Positions 17,915 through 27,046 of a stretch of 64,000 bases of DNA are shown here, in pieces. The notes below the pieces were generated by a model. It made no database searches. It had not been told where the DNA came from and was given only the letters and a program-made list of their open reading frames with translations. Made by a program: the position numbers and the translations under genes. The stretch comes from Cupriavidus sp. P-10 (lineage in GTDB: Bacteria; Pseudomonadota; Gammaproteobacteria; Burkholderiales; Burkholderiaceae), in assembly GCF_003402535.2 (NCBI RefSeq), contig NZ_AP025170.1, positions 806,001 to 870,000 on the forward strand, given 5' to 3'. Within the stretch, counting starts at the first letter, position 1. Each line of letters opens with the position of its first letter.

Positions 17915-19216
17915 ATGGCGAATGGCGAGGACGCGGGTTTCCTGCCGAAATGGCGGCTCAAGACCGAAGGGGTGATCGGGCCCGACGAACGGCTGCCGGC
18001 GGGGCAGACGCTGCTGGCCGGCATCCAGCACGTGGTGGCGATGTTCGGCTCGACCGCCATCGCGCCGATCCTGATGGGCTTCAATCCCAATATCGCCATC
18101 CTGTTTTCCGGTATCGGCACGCTCATCTTCTTCCTGTGCGTGCGCGGCCGGGTGCCCAGCTACCTCGGTTCCAGCTTTGCCTTTATCGCCGTGGTGATCG
18201 CCGCTACCGGCTACGCCGGCAGCGGCCCCAACCTTAATATCCCGGTGGCATTGGGCGGCATCATCGCCGCGGGCGCGCTCTATACGGTGATCGGCCTGGT
18301 GGTGCAGGCGGTGGGCTACGCCTGGGTGGAAAAACTGATGCCGCCGGTGGTCACCGGCGCGATCGTCGCGGCCATCGGGCTGAACCTGGCCCCGGTCGCG
18401 GTCAAGGCCGTCAGCGGCGCGTCGCTCGACACCTGGGTGGGTCTGCTCACGGTGCTGGCCGTGGGGCTGGTCGCGGTGCGCGCGCCAGGCATGCTCGGCC
18501 GCCTGCCGGTGCTGATCGGCGGACTGGCGGGGTACGTTGCCTACTATGTGGGCACTAACGTGATGGGGCTGGGCAAGCCGATCGACTTCTCCAGCGTCGC
18601 CGCGGCCAGCTGGTTCGGCTTGCCTGCGTTCACCGCGCCGGTGTTCGAGGCCAGCGCCATGCTGCTGATCGCCCCGGTGGCGATCGTGCTGGTGGCCGAG
18701 AACCTGGGCCATATCAAGGCCATTGGTGTGATGACGGGCCGCAACCTCGATCCGTATATCGGCCGCGCGTTTATCGGCGACGGCATCGCGACCATGCTGT
18801 CGGCCAGCGGCGGCGGCACCGGCGTGACCACCTATGCCGAAAACATGGGCGTGATGGCGGTCACCAAGATCTACTCCACGCTGATCTTCGTGGTGGCGGC
18901 AGCGGTCGCCATCCTGCTGGGCTTTTCGCCCAAGTTCGGTGCGCTGATCCTGACCATCCCGGGGCCGGTGATAGGCGGCCTGACCATCGTGGTGTTCGGC
19001 CTGATCGCCGCGACCGCGGGCCGGATCTGGGTGCAGAACAAGGTGGACTTCTCCAGCTCGCGCAACCTGATCACAGTCGGCGCCACGCTGACGGTGGCCG
19101 CGGGCGACCTGACGCTGAAGCTGGGCGGCATGACGCTGGGTGGCATCGGTACCGCGACCTTTGGCTGCATCCTGCTGTATCACCTGCTGGGTGAAGGCAA
19201 CCACGAGGCCGACTGA
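17915..19216 (+). CDS. uraA: uracil/xanthine permease of the NCS2 family
   Basis: This is a proton-coupled nucleobase transporter of the inner membrane, 433 residues with about 12-14 membrane segments. The NCS2 signature is present as AENMGVMAVTK after GGGTGVTTY, and VPSYLGSSFAFI and VTGAIVAAIGLNLAP are typical of the UraA/RutG branch. Substrate preference (uracil versus xanthine) cannot be settled from the sequence; uracil fits best, and upp, which salvages uracil, lies elsewhere in the window. The start follows CAGGGAGCACAACAC. The 254 bases before it contain a hairpin leader. Confidence 0.9.
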   Translation: MANGEDAGFLPKWRLKTEGVIGPDERLPAGQTLLAGIQHVVAMFGSTAIAPILMGFNPNIAILFSGIGTLIFFLCVRGRVPSYLGSSFAFIAVVIAATGYAGSGPNLNIPVALGGIIAAGALYTVIGLVVQAVGYAWVEKLMPPVVTGAIVAAIGLNLAPVAVKAVSGASLDTWVGLLTVLAVGLVAVRAPGMLGRLPVLIGGLAGYVAYYVGTNVMGLGKPIDFSSVAAASWFGLPAFTAPVFEASAMLLIAPVAIVLVAENLGHIKAIGVMTGRNLDPYIGRAFIGDGIATMLSASGGGTGVTTYAENMGVMAVTKIYSTLIFVVAAAVAILLGFSPKFGALILTIPGPVIGGLTIVVFGLIAATAGRIWVQNKVDFSSSRNLITVGATLTVAAGDLTLKLGGMTLGGIGTATFGCILLYHLLGEGNHEAD

Positions 19217-19294
19217 GTCGCGCGGGAAAGCGGGGAAGGAGGCGGGGCGCATCGGCGCAAATCCCGCCTGCCGGCGAGGGAAAGGTGACTGGAT

Positions 19295-19300
19295 TACAAT
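19295..19300 (+). promoter_or_regulatory. putative -10 element for cysM
   Basis: TACAAT in the context GATTACAATGGCCGG; predicted leader of about 35 nt. Confidence 0.45.
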
Positions 19301-19340
19301 GGCCGGCGAACCTGACCTACCATCGCCACCCCCTCCCTCC

Positions 19341-20243
19341 ATGGCTTACAAGACTATTGAAGACACCATCGGCAATACGCCGCTGGTCAGACTGCAGCGC
19401 ATTCCCGGTGCCGACAACGACGCGCGCGGCAATGTGATCCTCGGCAAGCTGGAAGGCAACAACCCCGCCGGTTCGGTCAAGGACCGCCCGGCGGTATCGA
19501 TGATTGCCCGCGCCGAGGCGCGCGGCCGCATCAAGCCGGGCGATACGCTGATCGAGGCCACCTCGGGCAATACCGGCATCGCGCTGGCCATGGCAGCCGC
19601 CATCCGCGGCTACAAGATGGTGCTGATCATGCCCGAGGACCTGAGCCTGGAGCGCCGGCAGAGCATGGCGGCCTATGGTGCCGAGATCGTGCTGACCCCG
19701 GTGAAGGGCGGCATGGAATACGCCCGTGATCTGGCGGACGCGATGGAGCGCGAAGGCAAGGGCGTCATCCTTGACCAGTTCGCCAACCCGGACAACCCGC
19801 AAGCCCATTACGAAGGTACCGGCCCCGAGATCTGGCGCGATACCGACGGCCGTGTCACCCATTTTGTTTCGGCAATGGGCACGACCGGCACCATCACCGG
19901 TGTGTCGCGCTATTTGAAGGAGCAGAACCCGGCGATCCAGGTCATTGGCGCCCAGCCGGCCGAAGGGTCGCGCATCCCTGGCATCCGCAAGTGGCCGGAA
20001 GCCTACCTGCCCAAGATCTACGACCCCAGCCACATCGACCGTACCGAGCCGGTGAGCCAGTCCGATGCCGAGCACATGGCGCGCCGCATGGCGGCAGAAG
20101 AGGGCATCTTCTGCGGCATATCGGCGGCCGGCGCATTGTGCGTGGCGCTGCGGATCGCCGAGGAAGTGGAGAACGCCACCATCGTGTTCGTGGTGTGCGA
20201 CCGCGGCGACCGCTACCTGTCGACCGGCGTGTTCCCTGCCTGA
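19341..20243 (+). CDS. cysM: cysteine synthase B
   Basis: CysM joins O-acetylserine with sulfide or thiosulfate in a PLP-dependent reaction. The 300 residues begin MAYKTIEDTIGNTPLVRLQ; the PLP lysine is in NPAGSVKDRPA (K47), the phosphate-binding loop is TSGNTGIALA, and the C-terminal GISAAGALCVALRI serine site is present. The CysM subgroup is supported by the short length and the RIPGIRKWPEAYLP segment. ATG 19341 is chosen because it starts the family's N-terminus; an upstream in-frame start would add 67 unrelated residues. A terminator follows. Confidence 0.95.
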   Translation: MAYKTIEDTIGNTPLVRLQRIPGADNDARGNVILGKLEGNNPAGSVKDRPAVSMIARAEARGRIKPGDTLIEATSGNTGIALAMAAAIRGYKMVLIMPEDLSLERRQSMAAYGAEIVLTPVKGGMEYARDLADAMEREGKGVILDQFANPDNPQAHYEGTGPEIWRDTDGRVTHFVSAMGTTGTITGVSRYLKEQNPAIQVIGAQPAEGSRIPGIRKWPEAYLPKIYDPSHIDRTEPVSQSDAEHMARRMAAEEGIFCGISAAGALCVALRIAEEVENATIVFVVCDRGDRYLSTGVFPA

Positions 20244-20284
20244 TCCGGACCTGATCCGGGCCTGATCCGAGTGGTGACGCCAGA

Positions 20285-20316
20285 CAAAAAAGCCTCGCGC
20301 GTGCGAGGCTTTTTTG
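20285..20316. terminator. bidirectional terminator between cysM and mltB
   Basis: AAAAAAGCCTCGC and GCGAGGCTTTTTT form a long stem; A- and T-runs on both sides allow it to serve the convergent cysM and mltB transcripts. Confidence 0.92.
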
Positions 20317-20337
20317 CGTCACGGGTGTCGGGCGGGC

Positions 20338-21444
20338 TCAGCCCATCGCCGCCTTGACCGCTTCGCCCAGTTGATACACCGCCAGTGCGTAGAAAAAGCT
20401 GCGGTTATAGCGCGTCAGCACATAGAAGTTGCGCAGGCCCAGCAGGTACTCGGTCGGCTGGTCCGGCGTGGGCAGATCGACCACCAGCACGCCGGTCTCG
20501 CCTTCGCGCGCCGTATCGATGGGCTCATCCACGCGCAGGCCTGCGCGGGTCAGCTGGTTAAGCGTGCGCGTTGGCCACGGCTCGCCATCCGCTGCCGCAG
20601 TGGCGACGCCCAGGCTGCCGCTGTCGCCGGCAATGCGCCATGCCACCGGCCGGCCCGGTTCCCAGCCGTGCAGCTGCAGGAAGCGCGCCACGCTGCCGAT
20701 CGCATCGGTGGGACTGTTGCGCAGGTCGATGCGGCCGTTGTTGTCGTAGTCGATGGCGTATTCGCGCAGGCTGGTCGGCATGAACTGCGGGATGCCGATC
20801 GCGCCAGCGTATGAACCCAGCACCGAGTACACGTCGGTGCGCGTATCGCGGCACCACAGCAGGTAATCGGCCAGCTGGTTGCGGAACAGCGTGGAGCGCG
20901 CGGCGCGGTTCGGCGTGTCGGGGTAGTCGAAGGCCAGCGTCGACAGCGAATCGAGCACGCGGAACGTGCCCATGTCGCGGCCATAGATGGTCTCTACGCC
21001 GATGATGCCGACGATCACCGAGGCCGGCACGCCGAATTCGGCTTCGGCGCGGCGCAGCGTGTCGCGGTTGTCCTGCCAGAAGCGCACGCCGGCATTGATG
21101 CGGATCGGCTCGATAAAGCGCGAGCGGTAGGCGCGCCAGCTTTTGCGGCCGGTGGTGGTTGGCGGCATGATCAGCCGCACCACGGTCGAGGAATAGACCG
21201 CCTGGCCGAACCAGTCCTGCAGCGTGCCGCGGTCGAAGCCGTGGCGCCCCACCATTTCATCGATGAAGGCGCGGGTTTGCGGGTTGTCGCGGTAGCGGCC
21301 GGGTTCGATTTCTTCTTCACGCACATTGACGCGGCGCTTACCGGCAGCGAGAAGGCTGGGAGAGAGGCCGCAGAGTCCGAGTGCGGCAGCGGAAAGCGCG
21401 GCGCCCAGCAGGGGGCGTCGCAGTGAGCGCTGGGTGTCGGTCAT
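20338..21444 (-). CDS. mltB: membrane-associated lytic murein transglycosylase B
   Basis: MltB cleaves peptidoglycan between MurNAc and GlcNAc with formation of 1,6-anhydro ends. The 368-residue protein has an N-terminal export signal (SLRRPLLGAALSAAALGL, with a twin-arginine-like RR), a catalytic domain with the glutamate in VGIIGVETIYGRDMG, the GSYAGAIGIPQFMPTS motif and a DYDNNGRIDL metal-loop segment. No convincing lipobox cysteine is seen, unlike E. coli MltB. ATG 21444 follows AAAGGACACC, a good ribosome site. It stands alone on the minus strand. Confidence 0.93.
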   Translation of the reverse strand: MTDTQRSLRRPLLGAALSAAALGLCGLSPSLLAAGKRRVNVREEEIEPGRYRDNPQTRAFIDEMVGRHGFDRGTLQDWFGQAVYSSTVVRLIMPPTTTGRKSWRAYRSRFIEPIRINAGVRFWQDNRDTLRRAEAEFGVPASVIVGIIGVETIYGRDMGTFRVLDSLSTLAFDYPDTPNRAARSTLFRNQLADYLLWCRDTRTDVYSVLGSYAGAIGIPQFMPTSLREYAIDYDNNGRIDLRNSPTDAIGSVARFLQLHGWEPGRPVAWRIAGDSGSLGVATAAADGEPWPTRTLNQLTRAGLRVDEPIDTAREGETGVLVVDLPTPDQPTEYLLGLRNFYVLTRYNRSFFYALAVYQLGEAVKAAMG

Positions 21445-21624
21445 GGTGTCCTTTGCAAGTCGCACCGAGTATAGCGGATGCCACTGCAGCGTCCGGGCGC
21501 CAGCTTGCGCAACCCGCCGTGCGAACCCGATTCGACCGCGGGCTCGCCGCGAGCACGCGCATTGGGTAACGGCGCCCGCCCTGTGCTAACGTAGCGAATG
21601 GAGACAACCGAGCGACGATAAGAG

Positions 21625-22548
21625 ATGCCGACAGGCTATTACACGCACCCAGAGTTCCAGCGGCACGAGATGGGGCATTTCCATCCCGAGTGTCCGGAAC
21701 GCCTGCAGGCGATCGAGGATCACCTGATTTCGCACGGGCTGGACGGGCTGCTGGAGCGCCGCGAGCCTACGCCAGCGACGCGCGAGCAGATCGAGCGCGT
21801 GCACCGGGCCGACTATGTCGATTCGCTGGAAAGCACCAGCCCGGCCAGCGGCTACTACCCCATCGACCCGGATACTTCGATGAACGCCCACACCCTGAGC
21901 GCGGCCAGGCTGGCCGCCGGCGCCGCGGTGGCAGCGACCGATGCGGTGATCTCGGGCGAGTTCGAGAACGCCTTCTGCTGCGTGCGCCCGCCTGGCCACC
22001 ATGCCGAGCCTGACCGCGCCATGGGCTTCTGCTTCTTCAACAACGTGGCCATTGCCGCACGCCACGCGCTGCAGGCGCACGGGCTGGAACGCGTCGCCAT
22101 CATCGATTTCGATGTCCACCATGGCAACGGCACCGAGTCGGCCTTCCGCGGCGACGAGCATGTGCTGATGTGCAGTTTCTTCCAGCACCCGTTCTACCCA
22201 TACAGCGGCACCGAGCACCTTGCATCCAATATGGCGAACATCCCGCTGCCGGCCTACACCAATGGCATGGCGGTGCGCGAGGTGGTCGAGACCATCTGGC
22301 TGCCGCGCCTGCATGAGTTCCGCCCGCAGATGCTGTTCATCTCCGCCGGCTTCGACGCGCACCGCGAGGACGACCTGGGGCAGATGGGGCTGGTGGAACA
22401 GGACTATGCATGGATTACCGGCCAGCTTGTCGACGTGGCGCGCACGCACGCGCAGGGGCGCATCGTCAGCTGCCTGGAAGGCGGCTACAACCTGAGCGCG
22501 CTCGGGCGCAGCGTGCTGGCCCACCTGAAAGTCCTGCTGGAACGATAG
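21625..22548 (+). CDS. class II histone deacetylase-type amidohydrolase
   Basis: This 307-residue zinc hydrolase belongs to the HDAC/AcuC/acetylpolyamine amidohydrolase superfamily. Seen are the substrate-channel motif RPPGHHAEPDRAMGFCFFNN, the zinc ligands in IDFDVHHGNGTE, ISAGFDAHREDDLG, and the C-terminal LEGGYNLSAL. Bacterial members deacetylate small amines or proteins; the true substrate cannot be told from sequence. The next gene, an enoyl-CoA-hydratase-like protein, begins 12 bases after its stop, so the two are an operon and may share an acyl-related pathway. The upstream gap from mltB is about 180 bases (divergent). Confidence 0.9.
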   Translation: MPTGYYTHPEFQRHEMGHFHPECPERLQAIEDHLISHGLDGLLERREPTPATREQIERVHRADYVDSLESTSPASGYYPIDPDTSMNAHTLSAARLAAGAAVAATDAVISGEFENAFCCVRPPGHHAEPDRAMGFCFFNNVAIAARHALQAHGLERVAIIDFDVHHGNGTESAFRGDEHVLMCSFFQHPFYPYSGTEHLASNMANIPLPAYTNGMAVREVVETIWLPRLHEFRPQMLFISAGFDAHREDDLGQMGLVEQDYAWITGQLVDVARTHAQGRIVSCLEGGYNLSALGRSVLAHLKVLLER

Positions 22549-22560
22549 GAGGCATCCGAC

Positions 22561-23364
22561 GTGGCCGAAAACGATGCGCGCCTGGACGCGCCGCTGCTGA
22601 CCGAAACGCGCGATGCCGCGGGCGTAGTGTTCGTGACCATGAACCGGCCACATGCTTTCAACGCCTTGTCCGAAGGCCTGCTGGACGCGCTGGCCGAGAC
22701 CTTCGGCCGGCTAGCCGCCGACGACGCCGTGCGCGTGGTGGTGCTGGCCGGTGCCGGCAAGGCCTTCTGCGCTGGCCATGACCTGCGTGAGATGCGCGCG
22801 ACGCCGTCGCATGACTATTACCGGCGCCTGTTCGACCGCTGCACGCGTGTGATGATGGCGATCCAGAAGATGCCGCAGCCGGTGATCGCACGCGTACAAG
22901 GCATTGCTACCGCGGCCGGCTGCCAGCTGGTGGCGATGTGCGACCTCGCCGTTGCCGCCGAGGACGCGCGCTTTGCGGTGTCCGGCGTCAACCTCGGCCT
23001 GTTCTGCTCGACGCCAGGCGTGGCGTTGTCGCGCAACCTGCACCGCAAGCAGGCGATGGAAATGCTGCTGACCGGCGACATGATCGATGCCGCCAGTGCG
23101 CGCGAGCGCGGGCTGGTCAACCGCGTGGTGCCGGCCGCAGCACTGGATGACGAGGTGGCGCGGCTGGCCGCCAGCATCTGCGCCAAGCCGGCCGCGGCCG
23201 TCGCCGCCGGCAAGGGGCTGTTTTACCGCCAGCTTGAAATGGGCATCGAAGCCGCCTACCAGCTGGCCGGCCAGACGATGGCCTGCAACATGATGGACGA
23301 CTCCGCGCTGGAAGGCGTGCAGGCCTTCCTCGACAAGCGCGCACCCGCTTGGCGTGGCGAATAG
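22561..23364 (+). CDS. enoyl-CoA hydratase/isomerase-family protein lacking both catalytic glutamates
   Basis: This is a crotonase-fold protein of 267 residues. The CoA/oxyanion-hole segment FCAGHDLREM and the second loop are present. In canonical enoyl-CoA hydratase the catalytic glutamates lie in GCEL and QPEI; here the equivalents are GCQL (Q122) and VSGV (G142). The pattern GCQLVAMCDLAVA and SGVNLGLFCSTPGVALSRN resembles the ECHDC3-like branch, whose reaction is not established. Ordinary hydration is therefore unlikely. The GTG start follows AGGAGGCATCCGAC. It is co-transcribed with the deacetylase-type gene. Confidence 0.88.
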   Translation: MAENDARLDAPLLTETRDAAGVVFVTMNRPHAFNALSEGLLDALAETFGRLAADDAVRVVVLAGAGKAFCAGHDLREMRATPSHDYYRRLFDRCTRVMMAIQKMPQPVIARVQGIATAAGCQLVAMCDLAVAAEDARFAVSGVNLGLFCSTPGVALSRNLHRKQAMEMLLTGDMIDAASARERGLVNRVVPAAALDDEVARLAASICAKPAAAVAAGKGLFYRQLEMGIEAAYQLAGQTMACNMMDDSALEGVQAFLDKRAPAWRGE

Positions 23365-23416
23365 CCGACTTCGCACCGTTCTTTATGCCAGGTATGCATA
23401 AAGACATCGGTAAAAA

Positions 23417-23459
23417 TTCGTTTATGGTATGAAGCGAATCGCATAAAATACCCGCTTCA
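23417..23459. promoter_or_regulatory. metN promoter/operator region
   Basis: An AT-rich stretch holds TTTATG (23421-23426), a 17-bp spacer and TAAAAT (23444-23449), a plausible promoter. A perfect inverted repeat, TGAAGCG (23430-23436) and CGCTTCA (23453-23459), brackets the -10. The regulator is unknown. Confidence 0.45.
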
Positions 23460-23528
23460 CAAAAATAAGTGCGGCAACAGCGCTCGAGACAACCTCGCCT
23501 GTTGCCGTTTTCTTTTGGTCACCTGTAC

Positions 23529-24563
23529 ATGATCGAACTGCAAGGACTTTCGCAGCGCTTCCCGGGCGCGTCAGGCGACGTGCATGCATTGCGGGACGTC
23601 AGCCTGTCGATTGCAGCGGGCGAAGTCTTCGGCATTATCGGCCGCAGCGGCGCCGGCAAGAGCACGCTGGTTCGCGCCATCAACCTGCTGAACCGGCCCA
23701 GCAGCGGCCGGGTGGTCGTCGCTGGCCAGGACCTGACTGCGCTGGGTAACGGCGCGTTGCGGCTGGCGCGGCGCGAGATCGGCATGATCTTCCAGCATTT
23801 CAACCTGCTGTCGTCGCGCACTGTCTATGACAACGTGGCGCTGCCACTGGAACTGGCCGGCAAGCCCAAGGCGGAGATTGCCGCCACGGTGCTGCCGCTG
23901 CTGGACCTGGTCGGGCTGTCGGCGCTGAAGGACCGCTACCCGGCGCAGATCAGCGGCGGGCAGAAGCAGCGCGTGGGCATTGCGCGCGCGCTCGCGAGCA
24001 AGCCCAAGGTGCTGCTGTCTGACGAAGCGACCTCTGCGCTGGACCCGGAAACCACCCGTTCCATCCTGGAACTACTCAAGCAAATTAACCGGGAGCTGGG
24101 CCTGACCATCGTGATGATCACGCACCAGATGGAGGTCATCAAGCAGGTGTGCGACCGCGTCGCCGTGCTCGAAGCCGGCGAGGTGGTCGAGCAGGGCCGC
24201 GTGATTGACGTGTTCCTGCGTCCGCAGCACGACGTCACCCGCGCCATGATCGGCGATGTCATTTCGCAGGAGCTGCCGGCGAGCGTGCTCAAGCGCGTCG
24301 AAAGCCGGCTCGGCAACGGCCGCGACCACGTCTACCGCCTCGCTTTTACCGGCGAGGGCGTCGACCAGCCGGTGCTGGCGCAGGCGATCCGCCGCTACGG
24401 GCTGGACTTCAACATCCTGCACGGCCATATCGACGAGATCCAGGGCCAGGCCTTCGGCTCGCTGGCGATCATGGCCACCGGCGAGCTGGCCGACGTGAAG
24501 GCAGCAATGGAATACCTGCAGGCGCAAGGCGTCGTGGTGGAGGAGTTCGAGCATGTGGTCTGA
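23529..24563 (+). CDS. metN: methionine ABC transporter ATP-binding protein
   Basis: MetN powers uptake of methionine. The 344 residues contain the ABC domain: Walker [14 protein letters not shown], the Q-loop, signature [15 protein letters not shown], Walker [13 protein letters not shown] and the H-loop in TIVMITHQ. The C-terminal NIL/ACT-like domain (about 265-344) is the methionine-binding regulatory domain that lets excess methionine inhibit transport. ATG 23529 is preferred over an in-frame upstream start because MIELQGLSQ opens the family's conserved part. Its last 11 bases overlap metI. Confidence 0.95.
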   Translation: MIELQGLSQRFPGASGDVHALRDVSLSIAAGEVFGIIGRSGAGKSTLVRAINLLNRPSSGRVVVAGQDLTALGNGALRLARREIGMIFQHFNLLSSRTVYDNVALPLELAGKPKAEIAATVLPLLDLVGLSALKDRYPAQISGGQKQRVGIARALASKPKVLLSDEATSALDPETTRSILELLKQINRELGLTIVMITHQMEVIKQVCDRVAVLEAGEVVEQGRVIDVFLRPQHDVTRAMIGDVISQELPASVLKRVESRLGNGRDHVYRLAFTGEGVDQPVLAQAIRRYGLDFNILHGHIDEIQGQAFGSLAIMATGELADVKAAMEYLQAQGVVVEEFEHVV

Positions 24564-25206
24564 AATGTTTGACCTGTTCCTGACTTCGTTCAACGAGACG
24601 CTGCTGATGGTGGCGATCTCCGGCGTGGTCGGCTCGCTGCTGGGCGTGCCGCTGGGCGTGCTGCTGCACCTGACCAACCGCGGCGGCGTGCTGTCGCATC
24701 CGCTGTTCAACCGCACCATCGGCGTGGTGGTCAATGCGGTGCGCTCGATCCCGTTCATCATCCTGCTGGTGGTGGTGATTCCGTTCACGCGCTTTATCGT
24801 GGGTTCGTCGATCGGTACCACCGCGGCGATCGTGCCGCTGACCATCGCGGCGATCCCCTTTATTGCCCGCCTGGTCGAAAGCGCGCTGCGCGAGGTCGAC
24901 AAGGGCCTGGTCGAGGCCGCCCAGTCGATGGGCGCGACGACCGGCCAGATCGTGTGGAAGGTGCTGCTGCCCGAGGCCATGCCTGGCATCGTCGCTGGCC
25001 TGACCATCACTTTCGTCAGCCTGGTCGGCTACTCGGCCATGGCCGGTGCGATCGGCGGCGGCGGCCTGGGCGACCTGGGCATCCGCTATGGCTACCAGCG
25101 CTACATCACCGAGGTGATGGTAGCGGTGGTGGTGATCCTGATCATCTTCGTGCAGGCGGTACAGAGCTTCGGCGACTGGCTGGTCCGGCGCATCAGCCAC
25201 CGCTGA
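24553..25206 (+). CDS. metI: methionine ABC transporter permease
   Basis: MetI forms the membrane channel of the MetNIQ importer. The 217-residue protein has five membrane segments and the binding-protein-dependent transport motif around [20 protein letters not shown] (the EAA loop that contacts MetN). The early segments [19 protein letters not shown] and [20 protein letters not shown] are typical of MetI. It overlaps metN by 11 bases, and metQ follows 34 bases later, giving the usual N-I-Q order. Confidence 0.95.
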   Translation: MWSEMFDLFLTSFNETLLMVAISGVVGSLLGVPLGVLLHLTNRGGVLSHPLFNRTIGVVVNAVRSIPFIILLVVVIPFTRFIVGSSIGTTAAIVPLTIAAIPFIARLVESALREVDKGLVEAAQSMGATTGQIVWKVLLPEAMPGIVAGLTITFVSLVGYSAMAGAIGGGGLGDLGIRYGYQRYITEVMVAVVVILIIFVQAVQSFGDWLVRRISHR

Positions 25207-25240
25207 GTCCAACTACTTTCTAGAGATAGGTACGTACATC

Positions 25241-26038
25241 ATGCAACGTCGCAACCTGCTGCAATGGATTCTCGGCGCCGCGCTCGGCGCCTCGCTGGCC
25301 ACCGGCGTGGTCGCCCAGGAAAAGCCGATCAAGATCGGCGTGACCGGCGGCCCGCACGCCCAGATCATGGAACAGGTGAAGAAGGTCGCCGCCAAGGACG
25401 GCCTGAACATCCAGGTGGTCGAGTTCAGCGACTACGTCCAGCCCAACGCGGCGCTGGCCGCCGGCGATCTGGATGCCAACAGCTACCAGCACCTGCCGTA
25501 CCTGGAAGCCCAGATCAAGGACCGCGGCTACAAGTTCACGCACATCGCCTATACGGTGACCTTCCCGATGGGCGTGTACTCCAAGAAGATCAAGTCGCTT
25601 GACCAGCTCAAGCAGGGCGCGCGCGTGGGCGTGCCGAACGATCCGACCAATGGCGGTCGCGGCCTGCTGCTGCTGCAGAGCAAGGGCGTGATCAAGCTCA
25701 AGCCCAACGCCGGCCTGAAGGCGACCCCACTGGACATCGTCGAGAACCCGAAGAAGATCCGCATCGTCGAACTGGATGCCGCGCAGTTGCCGCGCTCGCT
25801 GGATGACCTGGACGCTGCCGCGATCAACGGCAATTACGCGGAATCGGCCGGCCTGTCGCCGACCAAGGACGCGATCGCCATCGAAGGTCCGAAAGGCCCG
25901 TACGCCAACCTGATCGCGATCCGCGAGGCCGACAAGAGCAAGCCGTGGGTGGCCAAGCTGGTGAAGGCGTACCATTCGCCGGAAATCAAGCAGTACGTGA
26001 ATTCGACCTTCAAGGATTCCGTGATCACTGCATGGTAA
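25241..26038 (+). CDS. metQ: methionine-binding periplasmic protein (NlpA/MetQ family)
   Basis: MetQ delivers methionine to MetNI. The 265-residue protein has an export signal ([20 protein letters not shown], ending near VVAQ) and the NlpA-family body with [37 protein letters not shown] and [11 protein letters not shown]. Unlike E. coli MetQ there is no lipobox cysteine at the signal-peptide end, so it is probably a soluble periplasmic protein rather than a lipoprotein. A paired arginine in the signal could also suggest Tat export. It is the last gene of the metNIQ operon. Confidence 0.94.
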   Translation: MQRRNLLQWILGAALGASLATGVVAQEKPIKIGVTGGPHAQIMEQVKKVAAKDGLNIQVVEFSDYVQPNAALAAGDLDANSYQHLPYLEAQIKDRGYKFTHIAYTVTFPMGVYSKKIKSLDQLKQGARVGVPNDPTNGGRGLLLLQSKGVIKLKPNAGLKATPLDIVENPKKIRIVELDAAQLPRSLDDLDAAAINGNYAESAGLSPTKDAIAIEGPKGPYANLIAIREADKSKPWVAKLVKAYHSPEIKQYVNSTFKDSVITAW

Positions 26039-26142
26039 TCCTTGGTCACCGCGGTTAAGTACCGGTCACTTTGAGGCTTCCGTCCAATCAGACGATGCGC
26101 GCAAGTCTCAATTTCCGGCACAATCTCCGGACGGCTGGCGAC

Positions 26143-26161
26143 TGCCGGGCTATGCCCGGCA
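26143..26161 (+). terminator. candidate terminator after metQ
   Basis: TGCCGGGC, loop TAT, GCCCGGCA, followed by TCATTTTG. Confidence 0.55.
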
Positions 26162-26171
26162 TCATTTTGCC

Positions 26172-26195
26172 GATAAAATAGTACGATCGTTCGAA
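26172..26195. promoter_or_regulatory. palindromic site upstream of etfB
   Basis: ACGATCGT (26183-26190), a perfect 8-bp palindrome, is followed by the partly overlapping TTCGAA. It lies about 35 bases before the putative etfB -10. TetR-type regulators of beta-oxidation genes often use such sites, but I cannot name one. Confidence 0.3.
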
Positions 26196-26222
26196 AAACA
26201 GGAGAGCCGCCAACCCGGTGGT

Positions 26223-26228
26223 TATAAT
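26223..26228 (+). promoter_or_regulatory. putative -10 element for etfBA
   Basis: A perfect TATAAT in GTTATAATGACG; predicted leader of about 42 nt. Confidence 0.6.
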
Positions 26229-26276
26229 GACGAGCGAACAAAATTTCTGACTATCAGCTATCAGTGGAGTGAGCGC

Positions 26277-27026
26277 ATGAAAGTACTCGTCGCAGTCAAG
26301 CGGGTGGTGGATTACAACGTCAAGGTCCGCGTCAAGGCGGACGGCACGGGCGTCGATCTGGCCAACGTCAAGATGAGCATGAACCCGTTCGACGAAATCG
26401 CCGTCGAAGAGGCCGTCCGCCTTAAGGAAGCCGGCGTTGTCACCGAGGTCGTGGCCGTTTCCTGCGGCGTCACGCAGTGCCAGGAAACCCTGCGCACCGC
26501 GATGGCCATCGGTGCCGACCGCGGCATCCTGGTGGAGTCGAACGAAGACCTGCAACCGCTGGCCGTGGCCAAGCTGCTGAAGGCGCTGATCGACAAGGAA
26601 CAGCCGCAGTTGGTGATCCTGGGCAAGCAGGCCATCGACGACGACTCGAACCAGACCGGCCAGATGGTGGCCGCGCTGGCCGGCCTGCCGCAAGCCACGT
26701 TCGCCTCGAAGGTGGTGGTGGCCGATGGCAAGGCATCGGTGACCCGTGAAGTCGACGGCGGCCTGGAAACGCTGTCGCTGAAGCTGCCGGCCGTGGTGAC
26801 GACCGACCTGCGCCTGAACGAGCCGCGCTACGTCACGCTGCCGAACATCATGAAGGCGAAGAAGAAGCCGCTGGATACCGTCAAGCCGGAAGACCTCGGC
26901 GTGGACGTGAAGCCGCGCCTGTCGACCCTGAAGGTGGTCGAGCCTGCCAAGCGCAGCGCCGGTGTGATGGTGCCGGACGTCGCGACGCTGGTGCAGAAGC
27001 TGAAGAACGAAGCCAAGGTTATCTGA
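26277..27026 (+). CDS. etfB: electron transfer flavoprotein subunit beta
   Basis: EtfB with EtfA carries electrons from acyl-CoA and other dehydrogenases to the ETF-ubiquinone oxidoreductase. The 249 residues open [19 protein letters not shown] and show [39 protein letters not shown] (AMP/adenine-binding part) and the recognition-loop region near [14 protein letters not shown], which docks partner dehydrogenases. The start follows TCAGTGGAGTGAGCGC. etfA begins 20 bases after its stop. The codon bias suggests strong expression. Confidence 0.97.
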   Translation: MKVLVAVKRVVDYNVKVRVKADGTGVDLANVKMSMNPFDEIAVEEAVRLKEAGVVTEVVAVSCGVTQCQETLRTAMAIGADRGILVESNEDLQPLAVAKLLKALIDKEQPQLVILGKQAIDDDSNQTGQMVAALAGLPQATFASKVVVADGKASVTREVDGGLETLSLKLPAVVTTDLRLNEPRYVTLPNIMKAKKKPLDTVKPEDLGVDVKPRLSTLKVVEPAKRSAGVMVPDVATLVQKLKNEAKVI

Positions 27027-27046
27027 GAGCGCGGGGGAGAAATAAC

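Noticed and set aside
17483..19342. A 619-codon minus-strand frame opposite the permease and ComEA-like genes
   Set aside because: Very rich in His, Gln, Arg and Asp, typical of the complement of a membrane-protein gene; no ribosome site or neighbours support it.
23365..23528. SAM riboswitch before metN
   Set aside because: None of the conserved SAM-I or SAM-II core pattern is visible in the 164 bases.
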